This document shows positions 1 to 5,143 of a stretch of DNA of 6,888 bases, in pieces. The stretch comes from Candidatus Methanoplasma sp. Its GTDB lineage: Archaea; Thermoplasmatota; Thermoplasmata; Methanomassiliicoccales; Methanomethylophilaceae. The notes beneath the pieces were generated by a model. That model was not told where the DNA came from and made no database searches. It saw only the letters and a program-made list of their open reading frames with translations. Each line of letters opens with the position of its first letter. Position 1 is the first letter of the stretch. Location: contig JAIRQG010000026.1 of the NCBI GenBank assembly GCA_031256615.1, positions 1 through 6,888 on the forward strand, written 5' to 3'. Both the position numbers and the translations under genes were made by a program.

Positions 1-1065
1 GTCGATACGGCGCACTCTCTCGGCGATTCTTTCGATGTGAAACTGTCCTCCGAGATACTGAACATCGACAAGAACCTCGATGCCCTGGAACTGAACATAA
101 TCCATGAGATGAGGACGAAATGGTCCAGCATAAGGGATTACATCTCGGCGTTCATGCTGTCTCAGGGAGTAGAGGACATCTCCGCCGAAGAGATGGCCAT
201 CCTGCCCGGGATGGAGATGGCAGCGGCTTTGTTCTATGTTCTGCAGTTCAAGGACAGCGGAGAATACGACGTGGTGATAATCGACACGCCGCCCACGGGC
301 GAGACCCTGAGGCTTCTCAGTTTTCCGGATGTATCGAATTGGTACATCGACAAACTGTTCATGCTGCTGAAGAGGATAATACTCGTCGCAAGAGCGACAG
401 TGGGGAAGATGATGGATCTTCCTCTGCCGTCGAAAGAGGTCATGAACAGCATAGAGGATATAAAGAAGAACATGGAAAGGGCCAAAGAGGTGCTGGAGGA
501 CTCGGAGAACACAACGATCAGGCTTGTCCTTAACCCTGAAAGGATGCCCATAAATGAGACAATGCGGTCGTACACTTACCTCTGCCTTTACAATAAGACG
601 GTGGAGTGCCTCATCGTGAACAAGGTGCTGCCGCCGGAAGTAGACGGGAACTTCATGAAAAAGAAGCTCGAGGAGCAGGAATTCTACATGAAGATGATAC
701 ATGAGGCGTTCGATCCCCTGAAGATAATGTACGCGTTTCAGCTTCAGACAGAGCTGAGAGGGGTCAGCAACCTCGATGAGATGGCGGACATGATCTTCGG
801 AGAGTCGGACCCGGCGGAGTCATACTCAAAATCAAGCCCCATGCATTTTGAGACAGAGGACGGCATAGATAAGCTGTACATCAAAATGCCGTTCATAAAG
901 ATAAAAGATATAGAACTGTTCAGAGGAAGCAACAACTCAATAATAGTAAAAGCCGGGGATCAGAAGAGAACGGTCGCGCTCCCGATGACCCTTGTCGATG
1001 CGGAGATGCTAGGCGCGGAGTTCGACAATGAGGACCTGATTGTCAAATTCAGGAGACCGAGATAA
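1..1065 (+). CDS. ArsA/Get3-family ATPase with C-terminal Hsp20-like domain, 5'-truncated by window edge
   Basis: This is a soluble P-loop ATPase of the ArsA/Get3 (SIMIBI) group. The reading frame is open from base 1, and the first codons read VDTAHSLGDSFD, the conserved ArsA segment that follows the P-loop, so the methionine or GTG near base 37 is internal and roughly 40-50 N-terminal residues including the P-loop lie outside. Codons 95-106 read DTPPTGETLRLL, the switch II region. A typical ArsA stretch follows (LNPERMPINET, then IVNKVLPPE). The last ~74 codons (from about 281, MHFETEDGIDKLYIKMPF) match the Hsp20-like domain found at the end of many bacterial and archaeal ArsA proteins. Where Get3 has its CxxC zinc motif after the VNKVLPPE segment, this protein has none, and only two cysteines occur, before that point. 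Family membership is clear. The client is unknown: arsenite efflux or tail-anchored protein delivery cannot be assigned, and no arsB or arsR lies in view. Confidence 0.9.
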   Translation, partial: VDTAHSLGDSFDVKLSSEILNIDKNLDALELNIIHEMRTKWSSIRDYISAFMLSQGVEDISAEEMAILPGMEMAAALFYVLQFKDSGEYDVVIIDTPPTGETLRLLSFPDVSNWYIDKLFMLLKRIILVARATVGKMMDLPLPSKEVMNSIEDIKKNMERAKEVLEDSENTTIRLVLNPERMPINETMRSYTYLCLYNKTVECLIVNKVLPPEVDGNFMKKKLEEQEFYMKMIHEAFDPLKIMYAFQLQTELRGVSNLDEMADMIFGESDPAESYSKSSPMHFETEDGIDKLYIKMPFIKIKDIELFRGSNNSIIVKAGDQKRTVALPMTLVDAEMLGAEFDNEDLIVKFRRPR

Positions 1066-1086
1066 GAACATCCCGGTTTAAAAACA

Positions 1087-1102
1087 AGGAAACTTTTTAA
1101 GA
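1087..1102 (+). promoter_or_regulatory. Putative archaeal promoter (BRE/TATA) for the 1155-4631 gene cluster
   Basis: The 89-base gap after the ArsA stop is AT-rich and carries the purine-rich stretch AAGGAAA followed by CTTTTTAAGA (1093-1102), which resembles an archaeal BRE plus TATA box. A start of transcription about 25 bases downstream would fall near 1120-1128 and leave a short leader before the GGAGGTG ribosome site at 1143-1149. A second AT-rich block, TATTTATA (1121-1128), is a weaker alternative. The run of five T (1094-1098) could also help end the upstream ArsA transcript. This is inferred from motif and spacing only. Confidence 0.5.
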
Positions 1103-1154
1103 TATATGACCGCCCTTCGGTATTTATAGAAAGGCGAAAAGCGGAGGTGTCAAA

Positions 1155-1673
1155 ATGAGCGAGGATGGCAGAAAGTACACGGACCCCGAACTGGAGAAGT
1201 TCCTCAAAGAGAACAAAGAGATGATGGAGAGGCTCTTCAGGGAGAACAAAGAGATGATGGACAGATTCTTCAGGGAAGAGAAGGAACGCTTCAGGGACGC
1301 ATTCGATGAAGAGATAAAAAGAGCTGAAGCCTTCTCGGGAGAGAAGAAGGATAAAGCGAAAGATGCCGCGCAGGAAGTGTACAATGCATTCACCGATCCG
1401 GAAGTGCAGAGGCATTTCTTAGCAATGGGAATGGAATTCATGATGGGCGTGAACGCCCTGATCAGCGCCATGCCGTTCCCGGAGCAGATGAAAGACATGG
1501 CTAAAAAAGCCGAAGAAGCAAGGAAAAGCACATCTGAGAATTTCTCCAAAGCCGGTGCCGACCGCGGCAAAGGGATGAAACCCGCGCCACCGGAGAAGAT
1601 AAACGTTGAACCCGCGCCGAAGAAGTCCCAGTCCAAAGCAAAGAAGTCCTCGGCAGACAGGGATGACAGTTAA
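1155..1673 (+). CDS. Unrecognised 172-residue coiled-coil protein with tandem 11-residue repeats
   Basis: I do not recognise this family. The ATG at 1155 is well supported: GGAGGTG lies 5 bases upstream. The N-terminal third is a highly charged helix. Residues 19-29, 30-40 and 41-51 are tandem 11-residue units (ENKEMMERLFR, ENKEMMDRFFR, EEKERFRDAFD), a hendecad pattern typical of long, nearly straight coiled coils. The first two units are also close repeats at DNA level (1209-1241 and 1242-1274), suggesting a recent internal duplication. Residues about 54-75 continue as a charged helix. Residues 88-108 form a methionine-rich hydrophobic stretch (FLAMGMEFMMGVNALISAMPF), which could be a buried or membrane-touching helix. 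The tail from about 125 is rich in Lys, Ala, Pro and Ser and is probably disordered. There is no signal peptide. It lies just after the ArsA ATPase but has its own likely promoter, and its stop is 1 base from or overlaps the AMMECR1 gene start. A scaffold or oligomeric partner role is possible but unproven. Confidence 0.85.
   Translation: MSEDGRKYTDPELEKFLKENKEMMERLFRENKEMMDRFFREEKERFRDAFDEEIKRAEAFSGEKKDKAKDAAQEVYNAFTDPEVQRHFLAMGMEFMMGVNALISAMPFPEQMKDMAKKAEEARKSTSENFSKAGADRGKGMKPAPPEKINVEPAPKKSQSKAKKSSADRDDS
1209..1307 (+). repeat. Three tandem 33-base units encoding hendecad repeats
   Basis: Three in-frame 33-base units (1209-1241, 1242-1274, 1275-1307) each encode 11 residues. Units 1 and 2 differ at only a few bases, nearly all in their last third. 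Unit 3 is diverged but keeps the spacing of charged and aromatic residues. The unit length is a multiple of 3, so gain or loss of a unit would lengthen or shorten the coiled coil without a frameshift. Confidence 0.75.
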
Positions 1674-1674
1674 G

Positions 1675-2256
1675 ATGGACCTTGCGGACGGCACGGCCGC
1701 GGTCACGGCGGCAAGGCGGTATGCGGAAGCCGAGACGAAAAGGGAAACTGCGGAGTTCCCCCTTCCGGAAGGATTCTCGGAGAAGAAAGGCGTCTTTGTA
1801 ACGATATCAAAATATCCCTCAGGAGACCTGAGAGGATGTATCGGGTACCCGGAGCCGATATTTCCGCTAAAAGATGCGCTGAAGATGTCGGCAGCGGCCG
1901 CATGCCACGATCCGAGATTCAGGAGCCTGACGTTCAGCGAGACCGGGACATGCACATTTGAGGTAACGGTCCTGACCGTCCCTCAGAAGATCATATACAG
2001 ATCGCCGGAGGAACTTCTGTCAAAAATAGTGATAGGCAGGGACGGGCTGATAATAACGTACAGGGGAAGAAGAGGACTCCTGCTCCCGCAGGTTCCAACG
2101 GAATACGGATGGGATGCGGAAGAGTTCCTGAGGCATCTTTCGATGAAGGCCGGGCTTAACCAAAATGCCTGGAAGGACCCAGAGGCGGCCATAGAGTCTT
2201 TTAACGGGGAGATATTCACGGAGACATCACCCGGAGGAGAGGTGGTAAGGAAGTGA
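1675..2256 (+). CDS. AMMECR1 domain protein
   Basis: This is an AMMECR1-domain protein of about 193 residues, near the usual family length. The hallmark LRGCIG motif lies at residues 52-57 (GDLRGCIGYPEP), and further family segments follow: AAACHDPRFRSLT, FEVTVLTVP, GLIITYRGRRGLLLPQVPTEYGWDAEEFL and the C-terminal KAGL region. The family occurs across archaea, bacteria and eukaryotes. Its biochemical role is not firmly settled; it is often linked to Memo-family proteins and radical SAM enzymes, and none is visible here. I chose ATG 1675 because MDLADGTAAVTAARRY matches the usual family start and GGATGA (1661-1666) sits 8 bases upstream. ATG 1663 is an equally possible start, giving 4 more residues and an 11-base overlap with the coiled-coil gene. 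The frame stays open to a TTG at 1606, but the extra Arg/Pro/Ser-rich residues there are not family-like. The stop is 1 base before the dihydroorotase start, so translational coupling is likely. Confidence 0.93.
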   Translation: MDLADGTAAVTAARRYAEAETKRETAEFPLPEGFSEKKGVFVTISKYPSGDLRGCIGYPEPIFPLKDALKMSAAAACHDPRFRSLTFSETGTCTFEVTVLTVPQKIIYRSPEELLSKIVIGRDGLIITYRGRRGLLLPQVPTEYGWDAEEFLRHLSMKAGLNQNAWKDPEAAIESFNGEIFTETSPGGEVVRK

Positions 2257-2257
2257 T

Positions 2258-3526
2258 GTGCTGAGTCTCGATCTTGTCGTATGCGGAAGAGCGTTCGTTA
2301 ACGGAGAGATAAAATACTCAGAAATAGGGATAGCGGACGGAAAGATATCAATTGTGAAAAGTTCCATTTCCGGGGGAGAGAGAAGGATCGACATCCCCGG
2401 CGGCGTAATATTCCCCGGGTTCGTGGATCCCCACGTTCATTTCAGAGATCCAGGGATGACCGAGAAGGAGGATTTTCTTTCGGGTACCCTTGCGGCGGTG
2501 CACGGAGGGGTCACTTGCATACTGGATATGCCTAACACAGTCCCTCCTGTGACCGACGTCAATTCCCTTCTTGAGAAGAAGAGCCGCGTCAAAGGCAGAG
2601 CGCACACCGATTACGGATTGTTCGCTGCTGTAACCCCCGGGTGCAACGCGGGCATGATGGCGCCGTTTGTTCCGGGATTCAAACTTTTCATGGGGTCGAC
2701 GACCGGAAAGATCCTGCTGAACGATGAGGATGAGATAAGGTCCGCGCTCACAGATATATCCAGAACGGGCAAGAGGATAAGCGTCCATGCCGAGGATGAC
2801 AACATGATCGGCAGAGAAACAGAAAGGAACTGCAGAGACCATCTCAGGAACCGCCTCGTGGAAGCGGAGATCAACGCCCTGAGAAGGCTGTCCCGCTTCA
2901 AAGGCATGAGGATAAACATATGCCACAACACGAACGCGGAGAGCGTGGATATGGCGAACGATCTCGGGTTTACAACAGAGGTTGCGCTGCACCATCTTTT
3001 CTTCGAGCCGGATAAACACTCATCATCGGAGTACAAAGTGAACCCGCCGATAAGGAATGCCGCCGTAAGAGACAGGCTGTACGGATCGTTCATCAACGGA
3101 AAGATCTCAATGTTCGGCAGTGATCACGCCCCGCATACTCTTTCCGACAAATCCAAAGATTTTGATTCGGCACCCAGCGGGATACCGGGCGTTGAGACGA
3201 CGATACCGATAGTGATGAACATGGTGAGGAAGAACACGATATCTCTGGCACAAGCTGTCTCGATGGGTTCCGAGGTACCGGCGTCGTCGTTCGGGATGAA
3301 AAAAGGAAAGATAGAAGAGGGATACGATGCGGACATCTCTGTGTTCGATACAAGGAAGTTCACGAACATAAGCGTAAGGAAACTTCACAGCAAGGCCGGG
3401 CAATCGCCTTATGACGGCTGGGAAGCGGTGTTTCCGGAGTTGGTCATCGTGGGCGGAGAGATACAGGTGGACGGAGGAGAATTCTGCGGAGATACGGTTG
3501 GGAAGGATGTATATGGCAAACCCTGA
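2258..3526 (+). CDS. pyrC: Dihydroorotase (type I), pyrimidine biosynthesis
   Basis: Dihydroorotase catalyses the reversible cyclisation of N-carbamoyl-L-aspartate to dihydroorotate, the third step of de novo pyrimidine synthesis, in the cytoplasm. The 422-residue length is normal for type I enzymes of the amidohydrolase superfamily. Visible active-site features are DPHVHFRDPG (metal ligands H59 and H61, substrate-binding R63), K142 in FKLFMGSTTG (the place of the carboxylated bridging lysine of the CAD-type enzyme), H177 in VHAED, H223 in ICHNTN, the HH of LHHLFF, the KVNPPIR segment, and catalytic D289 in GSDHAPH. All expected residues are present. The start is GTG 2258, with AAGGA at 2247-2251 six bases upstream; an ATG two bases earlier is out of frame. 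The gene lies between AMMECR1 and the YkgJ-type gene without other pyr genes. Allantoinase and dihydropyrimidinase are relatives, but the RDPG signature favours dihydroorotase. Confidence 0.95.
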   Translation: MLSLDLVVCGRAFVNGEIKYSEIGIADGKISIVKSSISGGERRIDIPGGVIFPGFVDPHVHFRDPGMTEKEDFLSGTLAAVHGGVTCILDMPNTVPPVTDVNSLLEKKSRVKGRAHTDYGLFAAVTPGCNAGMMAPFVPGFKLFMGSTTGKILLNDEDEIRSALTDISRTGKRISVHAEDDNMIGRETERNCRDHLRNRLVEAEINALRRLSRFKGMRINICHNTNAESVDMANDLGFTTEVALHHLFFEPDKHSSSEYKVNPPIRNAAVRDRLYGSFINGKISMFGSDHAPHTLSDKSKDFDSAPSGIPGVETTIPIVMNMVRKNTISLAQAVSMGSEVPASSFGMKKGKIEEGYDADISVFDTRKFTNISVRKLHSKAGQSPYDGWEAVFPELVIVGGEIQVDGGEFCGDTVGKDVYGKP

Positions 3527-4631
3527 GATAGATTATTCAGAAGTGCTCGGAAAGAAGGCAGAATGCCCGGAAGGCTGCGGACTATGCTGTCTGTGTCAGC
3601 CGGAGGTCCTCAGCGAAGAGAGGCACTTCTTTGAGAAGAACCATTCAAAAAGTCTCGTCAGGAGCAAAGGTCCGACGCCGTATCTTGCGCTTGCGCTGAA
3701 AAAAGGCAAGGGCTCATGCGTGTTCCTCAACGGACGCAGGTGCTCGGTCTATAACAGCAGACCTGTCTACTGCAGGCAGTTCCCGTACCACATTTATGTC
3801 GGAGACCGGGTGAAGGTCGAACTTGACCTTTCATGCAGAGGCGTCTGGACAGGAAAGGGCGCCGATGCCAGAGCGGAAGCGGAAGAGATAATCGCCGGAG
3901 CAGATGCCAGAATAAAGAAAGCTGTGAAAGAGGCCGCGGAAGTATACTCGGAATTCTACCATAACTGCAAGGAGGCCGGAGTGATGGGAGATCCGCAGGA
4001 GATCAGAAGCTCTGTCAGCAGGAATCTTGATAAATTCACAGATCTGGGATATATCAGCAAGGTAATGGAGGCGACCATGATGGAGCCGGTCATGGCCCTT
4101 GAGAACATAAAGGAGGGACCGGCGGATCTGGAAGAGGTGCACGAAGCGGCCATGGCGGCGGCAATGGAATCCATGTCCTCCGACGACCCGGTCAATGCGC
4201 CGGTGTACTGCGGCGAGGATTGGAACTGGAACATCTTCCTCGCGGACGGCAGCTCCGGAAGGATAGACTGGGTGGTGCTTGACGACGAAGGCGACCTTAT
4301 AAAGAAAGGAACGGTAAAAGCGGAGGATGTCAGAATAAAACCTCTGGAACCCGAAGGGACAGAGGTCCTGAAAGGATATATCTCGGTCCTCAATCAGAGG
4401 GACAGCTTCCTCGGGAACGTTTTCAGCCTCATGGACGCCACCGGCTACGAGGATGATATGGCGAACGCATACTACGGATGTCTTTCGACAACGATACTGG
4501 ATCTCCTATGGAGAGCATCTGTGATCGACCATTTCATGGGAACCGGCATGGGCGAAAGAGGCATCAGGGAAGCGATAATATTCTATGATATGGATAGGCT
4601 CGATGCGCCGACGATCGGAGCCTTTGTCTGA
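3513..4631 (+). CDS. YkgJ-type cysteine-cluster (zinc/iron-chelating) protein with long unassigned C-terminal region
   Basis: The first ~112 residues are a YkgJ/CxxCxxCC-type domain: C18, C22, C25, C26 and C28 in the first cluster (CPEGCGLCCLC), then C69 and C77 (CVFLNGRRCSVY) and C87 in NSRPVYCRQFPYH, plus C108. This family is thought to bind zinc or an iron-sulfur cluster; its members' reactions are mostly unknown. The remaining ~260 residues are not a domain I recognise. They include a helical, charged region to about residue 230, a segment with Trp-rich VYCGEDWNWNIFLADG, a strand-rich part (GRIDWVVLDDEGDLIKKG) and a C-terminal helical part (YYGCLSTTILDLLWRASVIDHFMG). No signal peptide or membrane helix is evident. 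ATG 3513 is preferred because GGAAGG (3501-3506) lies 6 bases upstream; ATG 3507 would have no spacer. The start overlaps the pyrC stop by 14 bases, so the two are probably translated in a coupled way. A role in protein modification or metal handling is possible but unproven. Confidence 0.85.
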   Translation: MANPEIDYSEVLGKKAECPEGCGLCCLCQPEVLSEERHFFEKNHSKSLVRSKGPTPYLALALKKGKGSCVFLNGRRCSVYNSRPVYCRQFPYHIYVGDRVKVELDLSCRGVWTGKGADARAEAEEIIAGADARIKKAVKEAAEVYSEFYHNCKEAGVMGDPQEIRSSVSRNLDKFTDLGYISKVMEATMMEPVMALENIKEGPADLEEVHEAAMAAAMESMSSDDPVNAPVYCGEDWNWNIFLADGSSGRIDWVVLDDEGDLIKKGTVKAEDVRIKPLEPEGTEVLKGYISVLNQRDSFLGNVFSLMDATGYEDDMANAYYGCLSTTILDLLWRASVIDHFMGTGMGERGIREAIIFYDMDRLDAPTIGAFV

Positions 4632-4662
4632 AGGAGGTTTCGGCAGGCTATCGCCCCCCTCT
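4632..4662 (+). terminator. Possible weak terminator hairpin after the YkgJ-type gene
   Basis: Just past the stop, GAGG (4634-4637) can pair with CCTC (4658-4661), and GGC (4642-4644) with GCC (4653-4655), giving an imperfect GC-rich hairpin. There is no clear T-tract after it, so termination here is doubtful. The same place holds an AGGAGGT ribosome-site-like sequence (4632-4638) with no start codon at usable distance. Confidence 0.2.
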
Positions 4663-4667
4663 AGTGT

Positions 4668-4683
4668 TGAAAAATAAAAGTAT
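4668..4683 (+). promoter_or_regulatory. Putative archaeal promoter for lsm-rpl37e-purF
   Basis: An A-rich block (GAAAAATAAAAGTATA, 4669 onward) resembles BRE plus TATA box. Transcription would start about 25 bases downstream, near 4700-4708, leaving a leader of about 30 bases before ATG 4735. The sequence fits the place where a promoter is needed, since the upstream gene belongs to a different unit. The TATA part overlaps one arm of an inverted repeat. Confidence 0.5.
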
Positions 4684-4697
4684 AAGCACGATACTTT
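4677..4697. promoter_or_regulatory. Inverted repeat overlapping the lsm promoter, possible operator
   Basis: AAAGTAT (4677-4683) and ATACTTT (4691-4697) are perfect 7-base inverted arms around a 7-base spacer. The left arm overlaps the TATA box and the right arm lies just upstream of the expected transcription start, where archaeal repressors commonly bind. Outer TTGAAA (4667-4672) and TTTCAA (4695-4700) add further dyad symmetry, and a second TTTCAA follows at 4707-4712. The AT-rich content makes chance occurrence possible. Confidence 0.35.
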
Positions 4698-4734
4698 CAA
4701 ATAGTGTTTCAATTATGGAGCCTTAGTGAGATAA

Positions 4735-4950
4735 ATGATCAAGCCATTATCTGTTCTCAGTCAGTCGGCGAATAAGAACGTCATCGTCGAGTTAAAGGGA
4801 AAGAGAGAGTACCGAGGCGTGCTCGATGGATACGACCCTCACATGAACATAGTGCTGAAAAACGCCGAAGAGTTCTATAACGGAGAATCCGTTAAGAAGG
4901 TCAGTTTGGTCATCGTCCGCGGAGACAACGTAATTTACATTTCACCATAA
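4735..4950 (+). CDS. Sm-like archaeal protein (Lsm/SmAP)
   Basis: This 71-residue protein is an archaeal Sm-like protein, a family that forms ring-shaped heptamers binding U-rich RNA and takes part in RNA processing and turnover. The Sm1 motif spans about residues 14-45, with YRGVLDGYDPHMNIVL containing H36 and N38, residues that in the family contact uracil. The Sm2 motif is IVRGDNVIYISP at 60-71, with R62, G63 and D64. Length and both motifs are standard, with no extra domain. ATG 4735 is preceded by GTGAG (4726-4730), a modest ribosome site. The stop is followed at once by the GGAGAG site of rpl37e, and the two genes lie 13 bases apart. The pairing of Sm-like and L37e genes is, from memory, widespread in Euryarchaeota, which supports the call. 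Confidence 0.96.
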   Translation: MIKPLSVLSQSANKNVIVELKGKREYRGVLDGYDPHMNIVLKNAEEFYNGESVKKVSLVIVRGDNVIYISP

Positions 4951-4963
4951 GGAGAGATAGATC

Positions 4964-5134
4964 ATGGGAACAGGAACACCAGCTCAGGGAAGGCACAACA
5001 AATACAAGACCCACATACCCTGCCGCAGATGCGGAAAGCGCTCTTACCACGCAAGAAGAGGGGTTTGTGCCTCATGCGGTTATGGGAAGACTGCGAAAAT
5101 GAGATCCTACGTATGGGCTAAAGCCCGCGACTAA
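4964..5134 (+). CDS. rpl37e: Large ribosomal subunit protein eL37 (L37e)
   Basis: This small gene encodes 56 residues beginning MGTGTPAQGRHNKYKTHIPC. It is the zinc-ribbon protein eL37 of the archaeal and eukaryotic large ribosomal subunit. Four cysteines in two CxxC pairs (C20/C23 and C35/C38) form the zinc site, within IPCRRCGKRSYHARRGVCASCGYG, and the C-terminal MRSYVW segment is also typical. The protein is strongly basic, as expected for rRNA binding. ATG 4964 is preceded by GGAGAG (4951-4956) at 7 bases. It lies 13 bases after the Sm-like gene and 9 bases before purF, so all three are probably cotranscribed. Its shortness makes it easy to miss in automatic annotation. Confidence 0.97.
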   Translation: MGTGTPAQGRHNKYKTHIPCRRCGKRSYHARRGVCASCGYGKTAKMRSYVWAKARD

Positions 5135-5143
5135 GGATGATAC

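Noticed and set aside
120..533. A 137-codon plus-strand frame inside the ArsA-family gene
   Set aside because: Its Arg/Gly/His-rich product is the usual out-of-frame shadow of the real ArsA frame, which carries family motifs throughout.
37..1065. Reading the ArsA-family gene as starting at the GTG at base 37
   Set aside because: The frame is open from base 1 and those first codons encode the conserved DTAHSLGDSFD segment, so the true start is outside the window.
1124..1636. A 170-codon minus-strand open frame opposite the coiled-coil gene, with Ser/Leu/Phe repeats
   Set aside because: Its repeats are just the complement of the hendecad units on the plus strand, and the plus gene has a strong ribosome site and better protein character.
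2348..3019. A 223-codon minus-strand open frame opposite pyrC
   Set aside because: It lies wholly opposite a complete dihydroorotase with all active-site motifs and shows no recognisable domain of its own.
3411..3512. An N-terminal extension of the YkgJ-type protein from ATG 3411
   Set aside because: It would overlap pyrC by 116 bases, lacks a ribosome site, and adds residues unlike the family, while ATG 3513 has a well-placed GGAAGG.
4664..4726. A 20-codon GTG-started frame between the YkgJ-type gene and lsm
   Set aside because: It lies over the lsm promoter and leader, the AGGAGGT site is too far upstream to serve it, and its product has no recognisable character.
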